The translations under genes were made by a program, and so were the position numbers. Below are positions 1 to 13,105 of a stretch of 64,000 nt of DNA, in pieces (position 1 is the stretch's first letter; each line of letters starts with the position of its first letter). Source of the stretch: Eremophila alpestris peregrina (Eukaryota; Chordata; Aves; Passeriformes; Alaudidae); the NCBI GenBank assembly GCA_009792885.1, contig WMCF01000153.1, positions 684,876-748,875 of the forward strand, given 5' to 3'. The notes beneath the pieces are model-generated. The model was not told the DNA's origin and searched no databases. It saw only the letters and a list, made by a program, of their open reading frames with translations.

Positions 1-853
1 TGAGCATGTCTCCAGCCACTGAACACTTCTGAACCCCTGGAGATGACTGTACTTTTTGCAGTGATTTCTTCTTGTAGAACTTTTTGGACAGGAGCTTGAA
101 TTACTGAAACAAGCTGGTGCAGTACTGTGGGAGATGCTCCACAGGAGTGACCTGCAGCCTCAAGAGATTGAGGACTAGGGATATAATATGGTAAATATAT
201 TGGAAGTAGATCCCTTCTAGCTGACACTTGTAAAGTGACAGAGTGTCTTGAGTGGATCTCAACCTGTTTGGAGCCTCCACTGGGCAGCTTTTTCCATTAA
301 AAGAGACTGGTGACGCCTTTGTCTTTAGCCTTGTGCCCCATGGAGCATGTGCTGGGGTGTCTGACAGGACAGAGGGTGTGACAGCAAAGGGTCACTGTGT
401 GCTGTACTCCTGTTCTGTGTTCAGTTTAAACCTCCCTGTTTGTATGCATTCCTGCTAGTGATTAATCCCTGAGTGCTGCATACAGAACAGGCTCATCCAA
501 GGGAGCAGGATTTGTAATTACATTTAAAGAAATTGAAGGTATTTCTAGTGCTTGCTGAGCTTGTCGTCAGTGCACCTTTTCAGAGCAGGTGGTAGGTACT
601 ATTTTGAAACCTTAGTAAAATTGGTTTAAAAATGGGCTTTGCTCTTATCTTAATTTATTAAATGCTTCCCTAGCAGTGAATTCCAGAGTTACCCACTTCA
701 GTTTCCCTCCTACATCCTGGTCCTGCAAGACTAAAACATTGGCCTCCTTCCCTTGGAGTGAGATTGGGCAAGAAGCCAAGGGGAGCCTGTGCTCCTGGTG
801 AGAAATTCCAGGCAGTGCTTCTCCTGTGACCTCTGTTCTCTCGCTCTTTGCAG

Positions 854-3800
854 GCTGAACTGACTTTCAGTGCTGGGGACGTTATCACTGTCTTTGGGTC
901 CATGGATGATGATGGATTCTACTATGTAAGTGCAGGGTTTGGGAAGGTCCTGTGGTTACAGTGGAAATCATTGGAATTCATGGAGTAGCAGGGTAGCAGA
1001 AATCAGGGAACAAAGAATTCTGCTTTTGGGAAAAAAATAAACACCTCTGCACTTAGTGCAGGGCAGCCTTTTTCTGGTGCTCATTTCTCCTGCTGTAAAT
1101 CCAGTATTACAGAAACTCGGAATGGTTTGTGGATGGGACCTTAAAGCTCATCCTGTTCCACCCCCTGCCATGATCAAGGACACCTTCTACTATCCCAGGG
1201 TGCTCCAAACCCTATCCAGCCTGGCCTTGGACACTTCCAGGAATCCAGGAACAGCCACAGCTTCTCTGGACACCCTGTGTCAGGGCCTCAGCACACTCCC
1301 AGCCAGGAATTCCTTCTCAATATCCCATCTATCCCTGCCCTCTGGCAGTGGGAAGCCATTGTCCCTTGTCCTGTCTCTCTGTCCCTTGTGCAAAGTCCTT
1401 CTCCAGCTCTCCTGGAGCTTGTTTAGGCTCTGGAAGGGGCTCTGAGGTCTCCCCTGGAACCTTTTCTCCTCCAGGTGAACACCTCGAGGTATCCCAGCCT
1501 GGTTCCAGAGCAGAGGGGCCCTGGGAGATCTCCATGGCATTTAAATGTCCCGGTGGTTCTGAGGTTTTTTTTTGGCATTGGTTGCCTGCAGGCCTCCCAA
1601 AGCCTTGCCTGTGTTTTTCCATGCACACAGCAGCTGAACCAGCACCTGCTCAGAGCTAGCATTTCACCAGGCACTCGGACACTTGGGCCAGAGGCTGGCA
1701 TGTGTAGCAATGTATTTGCATGAGTTAAGCCATTCTCTGTACCATCTAAACTCCCTGTGATGTTACCTGAACACCTGCAGTTTTGTTACTCAAGCCTCAG
1801 GAATCCATCAAGGCCACTGGGCTAAAATAAGACTTAAGAGGCTTGGGAAACTGACCATCGAGAATGCAAACTTAAGATAGAAGTAGGCTTGGCATGGGAA
1901 TGAATTCTATCCAATTAGGTGTCCGAAGGGGTGCATGCCAGCCTCATGGACAGGCTGAGGATCCAATCAAATAATGTGTGTGTGTGTGTCTATGCTATGC
2001 AAAAAATCTATAACTGTCGCTTATTGTAAACAATAAATGGCTTCTGGTTCGGTGTACAGAGGTCCGTTTTCTCCTGCAGGCATGGTGATCCAAGTAAGCA
2101 GACACATTCCTGGGGCTGTCCCTGCCCTTCAGCTGTGTGCCAAAGCTGAGCCTTGGCCCTTGGATCATCCACTTCTTCCTGAAGGGAAACTGTGCCTTCA
2201 CACATCAGACTTGAGGTTGAGCTCCAGGTTAAGTCTGAGGGCATCACTGGGAATGTTTTCTTTGATTCTTTTATAGTGTTGGACAAACAGCATTGCTGGG
2301 TGGGTTTTGTCTCACCCAGCCGCCTCCTGATGAACTGGATGCATATTTGTAGGAATACAGTAGTGCAGCTCTGGGCCTCTGTGATCATGGATGCAATGCC
2401 TACAGGACATTGTACCAGTACTGCCTCATGCTTTAAAAACATCAGTAAATACCAGGACAAATCAAAGGCCTCTAGGGCACCTGTGGCACAGTCTTATTCC
2501 AGTATGGTAGTGGAGATTTTGAGTTCGTAGAAATCGCCTTTGTCACAACTTGCTGTCATCTCTTCTTCCTTTATTCTCTTCTGTGTTTCTGTGCTCTGAA
2601 TTGTTCCATAACTAAGCAGGGATGTGAGTTACGGAATTTTCTGTGGATCTTCTCTCCCTGTGTGGGTGTGTTCTGGACCTATCTCAGCCCACGGCCCAAG
2701 CCTCTCTGCACCTCGAGTTGTTATTTATTTCTCCAGGAAAGCTGATGTGAGAATTAAATGTTGATCTTGCAGGGAGAGCTGAACGAACAGAGAGGGCTTG
2801 TCCCATCCAACTTCCTGGAAGCTGTCCCTTTGGATGGAGACATGGCCGAGGAATTCCACTCAAAAGATAAAGAAGCTTTTCCGCTGAGTGCTGAGAGCCA
2901 GGTGAGATGTGTGATTGCATGGCACTGCCATCCAGGCTGGGATGTGTCTCGAGCCTGGGCATTGCATGGCATGCAGCACCCATGGGATCTCTGACCTTCC
3001 TGCATGTAGCCTGTTCCTCCCCAGGGAATGCTGGGAGCTCTTCCCAAACACTTACTTGTAGTGCAGAAAGTGGCGCAAAACAACACCTTGCTGGGGCCTC
3101 AGTGTGGTTAGGTGGGCAAGGAGCATTCAAATCTCACCAGCAAATTGTTTAGATCCACTGAAAGGTCAGTGGGAAAATCCTACTGGAAGGAAAGTTCAAT
3201 CAGCTCCCCAGGCACATGAAATTTCTTAAACATGATTATATCCATGCCAAAGAGTTCTGAGCTCTTTGAGCTACACCCAAACACCAATGTTCTTCCATCC
3301 ACCCCAAGTTAGATATACCTTAATCCAGGCTGAGATGCTTCTGGAGAAATTCAAAACACTGAGGAATTTCCCAAACAGATCTGGGGAATGGATCCTAGAG
3401 TTTCAAAAGCATCCTCCAGAGTCAAGGAATTCAAAGGTTAAATTAACCCCTTGCCTTGTGTTGCTGAGACTCTTGGAACAAAGGCTGAAGGGGGGGATTG
3501 GGGCCATGTCAGGGGCTAAGGCTAAAAGTGTAGCAGCTCCTTTGTCATTCCTGGACCCCCTGTGCTGTCTCACTGTGGAGTGAGAGGCCGGAGGGACCCA
3601 GCCTGGTCCCAGCTCACATAGGCTCAACCTTCAGTTCTTCTTGGGAGGTTGTTGGCACTGTCATGTGGTGCCAGACCCACATTAGTCAGAGCAGGCTGGC
3701 TTTGAGCCATCCTTAGGGGGAAATAGGTGGCCCTGAATCCTGCTCTGTTGAACTCCCCACTGGTTCCATCCCAGCTTTCCTGCTCTCTTCAGCATTTATT

Positions 3801-6800
3801 GGCCTTTTTCCATGCTCAGCTCTTCCTGTTCTTTGTATCCATCTCTCTGTCTTCAAATGCTGCCTGGTCTCCCTTCACCTTAGCCCCATTCCTTGCTTCC
3901 AGGCATTCCAGGCTTTGTGGGTATGGGATTTGCACTCCAGCCTTAATGCCTTCTCACGCAGAGCAGCCAGGCTCAGATAATGAGGTTTGTGGACAGTCTG
4001 TAGGATCATCTGCTGACCTCAGCAGCTCTCCGGGGTCCTTGTATCCTTCCCTTTTGAGGATACTGGTACTTGCTGGGGAATCACAGGTTAATCAGCTGTT
4101 ACTGCCAGGGTTTAAGAGCCCTGAGGTCACCCAAGTCTACCTCCCTGGGGGTTAATAAGGATGCAGACTGGGATTCTTTCTTCAGTTTCCCTCTCAAAAT
4201 TACTTACTCTTAACAGATTACTCATCTGTTGAAATAGAGGGTGCCAAAGGAGACCTCAACCAGTAAAATAAAGGTGGAATTCTAAGTGTGGTTTAGTGCA
4301 GATCTTCCCCTTCCCTCTGGCATCAACCAGCAGCCACAGGGCCTGTTTCACATTCCAGGGGTCGTTATTCCAGCCCCACCTGCATCCTCCCAGGAACCAG
4401 GGGGAGTTCAGGTAACCTTGTCTGCCACTTGCAGGTCTGAAGGGTTTGCAAAGCCAAACCCACTTTAATCTCTGCTCTCTGCTGCTGAGTTCAGTTGGGT
4501 GACTGATTCCCTGGACAGCACTTTGGCCCACATATCCCTGCATGCTGAAGGTTGGAAGCTCTTTTCCTATGTTTCATGACATTTTTTTAAACAGAAGCAC
4601 CTTCCAGGTGTGTTAAAAACAACCCATATAAAATAGACACGTTTCAGGCTTGCCTGCCCTTCAGACCTTTCCATTTGTCTCTAGTCCTCTGTGCCTGAGA
4701 TCCAAGGGAGCCTCTCCTTACACTGGCTCTGACGTTTGAGTGCACAGAGCAGGAACTTTTGGATTTGGAGCTTTTGGTACTCTCCTGATCCATGAACTGC
4801 TGCTCTCTGTAATTGGGGGGGCTGGAAAATTCAGATCATGATCATTAAAGCAGTTTTATTTCAGTGAGAATCAGCTTGAATTCCCTAGGCATAATTGTGC
4901 TTTGGCTGTTTCTGCGTCATGCCAGCCTGGCTCCTGTCCTGCTGCCTCCCTGCTTCTTCTGAACACCTGTCCCAGGGGATCCTGGCTCAGCACCCCTGGC
5001 ACTCCTCCCACTTGTGCTTTGCCATCCAGACCTGTCTAAACAGCTTCCAAACAGGAAGGGCACGTTTGCCCCCTGTTAAAACTTGTATATTTACCCTGCT
5101 CAGGCCCAAACTGGTATTAATTAACTGCATTTAAGTGTGTTTAATGATTCCTGAGGAGACAGAACGTGACCCCACCATGGTTTTTGGCTGTCACAGCAAC
5201 CATGGCATCCCAACCTCTGGGCAGAAAACCTTATGGGGAAGGGAGAAGAAAGAAATACCTCCTATAAAAGACATATTCCATATCCATCCCTGAGCTGGAA
5301 TGAACTCTCCCAGTGACACAGCCGTGCCTGAGGGTTTCCAAATTCCTGTAGCACTTTCACCCCATTAAGGAGTTAAGGAAAACTTGCTTGTTCAATTTGG
5401 TGTTAGCAGAGCAGGCTCCCTTGCAAATTCCCAGTCCCAGCTTGAGCCCTGGCACCTCAGGGGGAATGTGTTTGCACCATGGCAGAGCTTTGGACTCGGT
5501 TACAGCTTGTTCCAGTTGCAACAGAAGCTTCTCCATGAGTGATCTTTAAATCACTTGTAACTTCTTGGATGTGATGTTCTTACCTTATCTGTTCTTCACT
5601 CTTCCTTTCTCCCTGTTGCCCTTCCAAAGGCCCAAGAATGAGGACAATTTATTTTGAAATTGAACTGGGGAAGGTGGATAATTTTTAATTATTTCTGAGT
5701 AAATCTTAAAATGCTGACAACTGAAAAGGTGAAAAAATTGAACTTACAAGCTGACAACATTTGGGGATTAGAATAAACAAACAAAAACAGCACAAGGAGG
5801 AAGATCCAAGAAGTTCTGGTCACAGCCAGGGCCCAAAACCTCAGTCTTAGCAGCTGCTTTAATGCTGTTCCTGTTGATAGAATTTTCTTCCATCAGTAAC
5901 ATGCAGTTTCTGTCAAAGACTGATTGTAAAGCACCTACAGAAAGTGTTTGATTCTAATTGATTTCATGTATTTATTTCTGCCTGTGTTACGCACCCGGGA
6001 CGGTTCTTTTCTTCAGAGAATGAGGAAGAGAAGAGTCCAGTGATAGATATGAATGATACATAGAGAGAGCAACCATGTAAGTGTGTGAGACCTTCAACCT
6101 CCCACCCAGCCCAGCACCTCAAGGGCTCCTGTACCTGGAGTTGGCTCCTTTTCTTGCTTGTAGTTTGACAGGCTGGTTTGGGGCTGTGGTGGCAAATCCA
6201 CCCTCAGGTCTGACGTCAGACCATTGACTGCCACCTGGGTTCTGTGGTAAAGACAAACCATTCAGCACATGAAGTGCAGTTGGTTGGAACAATTATCTGG
6301 TGGTTTTGGGGATCAGGATGGGACTGTGCTGGGTATTCTGGTTTGGGAAGGGCCTGCTTTGTAATTCAGCTTGGCCCTTCTGTTCACATCAACAGCCAAA
6401 GTGTTGTTTGGCCTTTGCAAGATCTTCCTCAGCTGAGCACACTTCATGTTCAGCCTGGGGTTTTTCCTTCTGGATTTTACTCCTTCCTGAAAATAGTCCT
6501 GAAAAACCTCTGCCCACCATCCATTTAAGAAAATTGTAACATTTAGTCCCTAAAACCAACCTTGTGTGGATAATTGTTCTGGGGCTGGGTGGGTGAGACC
6601 CCTGGTTTTGGGGGCCAGCAGGAGCAGTCTTTGTTTTCCGTAGTGTCAAATGTTTGTTTTGCAGAAACTGTATTAATCAGTAACACCTGAGAGAGCACTA
6701 AAACCACCCCTGAAAACTGACATCACTCTTGTGTTTATCACTCTAATAACTTGTATGAGGATTTTGACAGAGCAGTTTTTCCTTTGTTTCTCTTAGTGAA

Positions 6801-9551
6801 GAACCCCCAATTTCAGTATGATTTTTCTCTTACCACATGAATCTGTGAGCTGGTTCTGTTGCTTTCCTGCTACATAGAGACGTCTAAGAAGAGGAGAAAT
6901 TGGTTGTGGGGACACTTCAGGTCTATCCTGAAACTGTTCCACCTTTACCCAGAAAGTGTTTTCCAATGGTGCGTGGATAGAGCCTCCACTGCTCTGGCTG
7001 CACAGTGGCATTTACGTCCCTCCCACATCACTCCCTGAGTGTTGATGAGCCCCTTCTTGTGCTAGCCCAGTGCTTTTTGGGCATTTTATCCAAGGATTCT
7101 TCATTGCACAAATCATAAACAGTTTCTGAAGCAGAACTTTCTTTGCTCCCTGCTAAGAGAGTGGGCTCCAAGTTAGCCCTCACTTGGGTTTCTTTTTGCC
7201 TCCATAAATCTTGCATTTCTGGCTGAAGATGTTCATCTGGATTTATTTGGGTTTACTCCCAGACTCCTCAAACCTAACACTGGGCTTATTAGCACCAAGT
7301 GCTGTTCCTTGCACAAGGGAGCTGCCAGGATACACAGAGGTTGCAGCTGCTGCTGCAGCATTGGCTGGAGTGGACCTTACAGGCAGAGTGCAGCTTTCCC
7401 AAGGGCCAGCCTGGGCCATCAGTCAGCATGTGTGACATCCTGCAGCATGTCCTGGGCGGCAGCTGGCCTTCAGGCACAGTGTTTGCCCACCTGGAGTGTT
7501 GCAGGAGTACCTTGGAAAGCAACATTTTCAGGTGAACAGAGAGTGTGAGCTGAAGAAGAGTCAGCCGTGGGATTGATTACTGTTGTGGAGAGAGGAGTTC
7601 CAGCTCTGTCCTGTAGTTCTGGTAAGGGAGAGTCTGATGGCACTTGCACAGCTCAATGATTGCTGCGAGGCAGAAGCTGACTCTCAGCTTCACTCCAAGA
7701 TGGAGCTCCCTGTGCTCCTGCCCACTCAGGACTAACTCCATGGTGGGCATTGTAGGTGCTGAGTCTCATGCAGAGCAGAGGTTTGTGCTCATCCTGGGCC
7801 AGAAGTGCTGCACTCCTGCAGCTGCCCAGACCAGCACAGCTTCCACCCATGAGGGGAGGAGAGGTCACAGGCACTAGGGTGCTCCTGGTCCTGAAGGAGG
7901 TGGATGCTGAACCAGCAGTAGAGTAACAGAGCAGGGCTTCTTTGACTTTCCACCCCAGGAGACTTTAAATAAAGTCCCCACAGGGCATGAGCATGGCTGT
8001 GCTAGAGTGAGACAGCAATGCTCTGGGCTCTGCTTCTGCCTTATTCAGGTGCTTGCCCTGGACACAGAGCAGGACCAGGACCAGGCACATCCAGTCCTCG
8101 TCCTGCCCAGGGGCAGCTGCTGGGATCCTTACACAGTTCCTGGCTGCAGTCTGATCTTCAGGCAGAGGGTCCTGCTGCCATTGTCACCATCTCACCTTCC
8201 CTCTAGGGGCTGTGGCTGCTGCAGACCTGTGAGGGACTCAGTGGGGCCCAGATAGAGGGATGCTGAGGGTGTCCAGAGGACTCTCCTGGCACAGCTCTAG
8301 CCACTCTCACCTTGTGTTTGCCAAGGTAATGCCAAGACAGGATGTACAGCTGGAGCTTGGAAGCTGCTGGTTTGTGAAAGCTGTGTGGAAGAGAAGGCAG
8401 TAATTAAGGCTCTCCTAGGCCTCAGAAACCCAGAGCCTCTTCTCTGAGGAACTTCACAGCCTGCTGGGAAAGCTTGACCTGCCAAATTGGTAATTGTCAC
8501 TGTCTGGACACCTAAGCACAGTGAGAGGAGATTATCGAAGGAAGGTTGCTGCTAAGAACCAACTTCTCAGTGCTTTGTGAAGAGGAAACTGAGCCCAAGA
8601 CTAGGACACATTCTGATTTCCAAAAGCCCTTTCCAAAGGGAACAGCACTGTTTGAGACTGGTGGATCCCAATTAACTGTTTCAAACACTTAGGGGCTCAG
8701 GAACATTCCTGTGTGCCACTTGATCCAAGACTTCTCCATGCCTCCTCCATTGGTGCCACTGCAGAGCACCAGACTTGGCTTTCTGCCTCTCCCGCCTCTG
8801 GATCTGCTGGATGCTGAGCAGCCTTGCAGAACCCCCAATTCCTCTTCCTACCATGGCCACTTTTGAGAAGCCTCAGGGCTTAGCCAGTCTCCTTGATCTT
8901 CTGGAGGTCTTGCAGAGCACTCATTCTTACAAAACCTGGTTTTATTAAAGTCCTGGCTTCTGTTCCAGAGCATGCTGGGAGCCCAGCATGCTCCATGGCT
9001 GAGGCATTCATGGATTCATCAGTATTTGTCTCCATCCATGCCCTCAGGAGCTGATTCACTTACTCTGCTGTGGAGCAGCATCTTTCACCATGTCCTTAGT
9101 GGGTCTTTTGTGCTGTCCTGTTCTTAGCCCAAAGTTCAGGAATTTCAGGAATTCTTAGCTAAGGAAGGGTCTGGGTTGTAGGTACAAAATTTAAATCCAC
9201 TGGAAACTTCCTAAGTGGAACTGCACCTGCTTAGAGGAGAGAAGGGCAGGTTCTCTGGCTAAGGTTTATGTTGGTGTGATCTTCAGCAGCTATAACTTGT
9301 GCTTTTGTCTTTTGTTTTCTCTCTTTCCCACCCAGCTAAATCCAGATGGATCTGTTGATCAGAGCAACTCCTCTCAATGTCCTCCTCTGCCAGCACCTTC
9401 CTGCCTTGTCCCAGGCAAGCAGTGTCCAGAGCAGGCATCGCTGGCTCTCCTCACCTGCAGTGATGCACCTGGGCACAGTAAAAAGAAGAGAGGCTTCTTC
9501 TTCAAAGGGAAAAACCTCTTCAAAAAACTTGGGGCCAATAAGAAAAACTAA
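854..9551 (+). CDS. TSPOAP1: RIM-binding protein, C-terminal three exons (TSPOAP1/RIMBP1)
   Basis: Partial gene; the 5' part lies left of the window. Coding exons are 854-925, 2773-2901 and 9336-9551, all phase 0, with clean AG/GT borders and a TAA stop at 9549-9551. Together they encode 138 residues. The first two exons give an SH3 fold: AELTFSAGDVITVFG, then DDDGFYYGEL and GLVPSNFLE, matching the third SH3 domain of RIM-binding proteins. Such domains bind proline-rich motifs in RIM and voltage-gated calcium channels. The last exon is a low-complexity Ser/Pro/Cys linker ending in a lysine-rich tail (KKKRGFFFKGKNLFKKLG). The paralogue RIMBP2 is possible from the SH3 alone, but adjacency to MPO on the same strand is the TSPOAP1 arrangement. 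Intron 2902-9335 is long and shows no further exon that I could support. Confidence 0.85.
1110..1485 (-). repeat. CR1 LINE 3' fragment
   Basis: Carries the reverse-complement CR1 tail (GGAATGGTTTGTGGATGGGAC) and the usual block running to CTCCAGGTGAACA, in a TSPOAP1 intron. Confidence 0.8.
8968..8993. repeat. Perfect 12-bp inverted repeat with 2-base centre
   Basis: GAGCATGCTGGG and its exact reverse complement are separated by AG, in the last TSPOAP1 intron. The central GCATGC is itself palindromic. Confidence 0.8.
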
Positions 9552-10200
9552 CAAGGGGTTATTCCATTGGGGCTGCCCACACAGCCCCAGAGACTGAGAG
9601 TTCAGAAGCCCTCTGCAATAAGCTGATTTTTTTCATAGAGAAGTATGTGTTGAATAGAGAAAACTCTGGAAGGTGTGGGAGCTGAGAGCCCTTGGGGAAA
9701 AAGTGGCTCTGGGGTATGAGGGCTCAGCTTTGGGATCCAGCATGTCCTGCTCCATGCAGCCCTCGGTGCACCGGTTCCCTGTAAATATTTTAATTTAAGG
9801 ATTATATTCTGGCTGTAAGTTAGCTAACTGGCTTTTCACAGCAAAGCCCCAGCCCTGTAGGAGAGATCCCTTGTATTCCACACCCTGGTATTTCTCTGCT
9901 CCAAAGGAGGTCATGTCAACTCCTTCACTTCCTGCAAAGAAAACTTGCACTTTTCTGGTCCCGTAACTCCCCTTTGCTGTCTCTGGGCTGATGCGTGAGT
10001 TCTTATTTGTACTGTAACCCTGTAAATATGCAGCTGTGCCTCAGAGCATCCCACACTGCCTCAGTCAGCTTCCACCATGAGGATCCCCGGGAGGAGGGAG
10101 CGATGCCCTGGTGGGGGTCAGTTCTTCAGTGTGGGGGTGGGCTGCTGTCAGCTGCTCTTGCCTGGTTCACCTTGACCATGTGCTGGCTGGGGACTCCGCC

Positions 10201-10262
10201 TTATTATTTATTTATCGATTTATTTATTGATTGATTGATCTACCTATTTATTTATTTATTTG
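10201..10262 (+). repeat. (TTTA)n / ATTTA-rich low-complexity tract
   Basis: Repeated TTTATTTA and TTGATTGA units inside the inferred TSPOAP1 3' UTR. It is either a simple repeat or an AU-rich element. Confidence 0.7.
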
Positions 10263-10589
10263 CCCGTCTGCCTCTCTTCGCGGTTCCGTTCAGCTGTGTC
10301 CATGAGCTGCTCCCAAGCCAGCGTGCTGGGAGAGCAAGGCTGGGGCTGGGCAGCTTGCACTGTTTTTGTAGGAGACAATGTGTTCCTGCAGTTGAGACAC
10401 AGCCCTGGCCAAGCATGGAGGGTTTTATATGCCATGGTTTCTGTCCCTCCCTGTGTTTCTTTCTCTGCATGTTCCAGTGTGTCCTTGTTCTGAGCAGGGC
10501 AGTTACGTGAGCTCCATGAGTGGTGCCAGCACAGCAGCCATGAGTGGTGGTGGTATGGTATGTTTTTATTTAATATCAAATTTTATTAT

Positions 10590-10595
10590 AATAAA
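10590..10595 (+). terminator. Polyadenylation signal AATAAA of TSPOAP1
   Basis: Canonical AATAAA followed by a T-rich stretch. It lies 1 kb after the TSPOAP1 stop and 4 kb before the MPO promoter, so it is the best candidate for the TSPOAP1 3' end. Confidence 0.6.
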
Positions 10596-12099
10596 GTCTA
10601 TTTTCACAAATATACATTTTCCTTAAAAAAGCCAAAGATTCAGTGATGCTTCTTCAGGGGTGTGGGGAAATTATACCAACCGCGTGTACCTTGAGGATGC
10701 TCTGCACCTTCTGTGTCCCCTTCTCAGAGGGACAGATGCCCCCAGGTGTGAGGTGAGGTCAGGGGCTGAGATGGCAACCCTGGGGATGCAGGACACCAGG
10801 GAAGGCTGTGGGCATGAGGCTGCCCAGATTCCCTGGGCTAGACTCCTGTGCTCCCAGCTCCACTGGTGTGTGAGCAATTGGGTCAGGGTCCTGCACCTGG
10901 AGCCTCTGGGAATCCAGCCAAGGTGCCAGAAGTCACTGAGATTTTGGCGGATTCTGCAGGATTCCCCTGACAGGAAGGACTTGTTTGGGAAGCTGCTGCT
11001 CCCTTGAGAGAAATACTCCCTGAGGATCTTCATATCAAAAGTAAGGCACCGTGTCCTGTCATGGATGGGAATCAGGGCAAGGACAGACCAAAGGCTTTGA
11101 GAGGATGAAGTGCTGCAGCTCTGCTGGAGTTTCCATGGCTTCTGGAGCAGCCTCAGTGATTAAACTCATCAGCAACCCAGAGCTTATCTGTCCTCCCATG
11201 GAGGAAGTCATTGCTGTTCTAACTGAATTTACCAACTGGTGTTTCTTAAGTGAGTTGTTGAAGGGTCTTTTGAAAGAAACTGTCATTGCTTTTATCAGTT
11301 CCTCAGGGGATGAATTGAAGAACAAAACCTTTAGGAAGTAAAGCAACCACTGGAACATTCTGGGGTGTGCTAAGAGCCAGAGGCCCCATGAAGCCAGTGT
11401 CTGCCTGGCTCCCTTGCTCCTGGTGCTTCCATCCTCCCTGCCCAGCTGAGCCCCTGGGACCATAGGGTGTGTGTTGTGTCTCTACCTCCTGTAAATTTTG
11501 CTGTGATAGACCCAGACCCATCATTCAGCAATGTCTCACTAATTCAACTGGTTCCCCAACACCAGGCAGGTGTACAGCAAAGCTCAGAGAAGTCTTCATG
11601 AAAAAGATTTAAGATTAACATCTTCAAGTTGTTACAGCTAAACATGAAAGGCTACAAGAAACAAACAAACAAAAAAAAAAAAGAGGTAAAATAAAGATAT
11701 AATCCAGATATTCTGCTTTGCATCCTCTGCTTCTACTCCCTGTGCCACAGCCCAGGTGTGGATGGCACCTCTCTGCTTGGGGGAGCTGCTGGTGGCATCA
11801 ATATATTCCTGTTTCCGTTCTCCAGATGAGCAGCTTGTGGTTTCTGAGTGTAAGGGTTTGATGCTTGTGTTGGTGCTCACCAGAAGGCTCAACCAGGCCC
11901 ATGGCCTTTCCCATTCACCCTGCTCTGGGAGCAGGGTCACAGTCTCCAGGGAAAGTAAACATTCAAGAGACAAAGCATCTCACAACCCCCACTTCCATGA
12001 TTTCTGAAGCAGTTTGAGGGAGAACAATTTTTTTTTTTTTTGAGAGCAGTTAGGTGTTGTTTCCCTCAGGGGTTGATGTAAGAGTTGGTGTGTTTAACA

Positions 12100-12412
12100 T
12101 CCTTCCCTGTGACAGGGACTCATGGGCACCCTAGGCACTGTCCTGGTGACACCAAGCTGTGTGTTGGGAGGGGATGGGGGTGCATGACAGGGACCTGGAC
12201 AGGCTGGAAGGCTGGAGAGGTGAAGCTGTGTGAAACTCATGACACTTAACAAGGCCAAGTAAAAGGTCCTACATGGGGTTAGGGCAATCTGAAGCCCAGG
12301 TACAGGCTGGGAGGATGGATGGATGGATGGATGGATGGATGGATGGATGGATGGATGGATGGAAAGCTGCCTTTAGGAGAAGGACTTGGAGGTGCTGGTG
12401 AATGAGAAGCTC
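12100..12412 (+). repeat. CR1 LINE, end of ORF2
   Basis: The CR1-typical series GACCTGGACAGGCTGGA, AACAAGGCCAAGT and GAGAAGGACTTGGAGGTGC is visible; frames are broken. Confidence 0.7.
12313..12362 (+). repeat. (GGAT)n microsatellite
   Basis: About twelve uninterrupted GGAT units, lying inside the CR1 copy. Confidence 0.95.
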
Positions 12413-12485
12413 AACACAGAATCATAGAATGGCTGGGGCTGGGAGGGACATTAAGGTCATCTGGTTCCCTGCCACAGATGTGCCC
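12413..12485 (-). repeat. CR1 tail nested in opposite orientation
   Basis: Starts with the antisense tail ACAGAATCATAGAATGGCTG. It splits the surrounding plus-oriented CR1. Confidence 0.7.
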
Positions 12486-12589
12486 CAGTCACATGTGTCA
12501 GAAACCCCCCATGCCCTGGGCTGATGCCCCACTGTGGGCAGATGGGAGGGGGGAATTCTTACCCTCTGCCCTGCTCAGATAAGACTCCC

Positions 12590-13105
12590 ACCTGCAGAGC
12601 TGCTTCAAGCCCTGCGGGCAACAGGAGAAGGATCTGGAGCTGCTGGAGTCAAGAGAAGGCCACATAACTGCTCCAGGGATGGAGCCCCTCTGCTCTGCAG
12701 CCAGGCTGGCAGAGCTGCGTGTGTTCACCTGGAGAAGAGAAGGCTCCAGGGAGACCTTAGAACCCCATCCAGAGCCTAAAGGGGCTCCAGTACAGCTGGA
12801 GAGGGACTTTGGACAGGGGTGTGGAGTGACAGGACATAGGGAATGGCTTCCCACAGCCAGAGGGCAGGGATAGATGGGATATTGGGAAGGGATTATTCCC
12901 TTCAAGGAAGAAATGGCTTCCCTGGCACAGGGTGCCCAGAGAAGCTGTGGCTGCCCAAGCCCTGGCAGTGTCCAAGGCCAGGTTGGACAGGACTTGGAGC
13001 AGCCTGGGACAGTGGAAGGTGTCCCTGCCCACGGCAGGGAGTGGAATGAGATGGTCTGTAACGTCTGTCCCAAGCCAAACCATTCTGAGATTCTCTGAAT
13101 TAAGT
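12590..13105 (+). repeat. CR1 LINE 3' part
   Basis: Continues from the 12.1-kb piece and ends in the sense tail CCAAACCATTCTGAGATTCT. Confidence 0.8.

Larger units (their letters stand above)
9552..10615 (+). other. TSPOAP1: 3' UTR of TSPOAP1
   Basis: Noncoding sequence follows the TAA stop and runs to a canonical AATAAA at 10590-10595. A TTTA/ATTTA-rich stretch at 10201-10262 may act as an AU-rich stability element. The exact cleavage site, about 15-25 bases after the signal, is inferred. Confidence 0.6.

Noticed and set aside
10671..11033. Minus-strand 120-codon frame after TSPOAP1
   Set aside because: No homology recognised and no start or splice context; chance frame in moderately GC-rich DNA.
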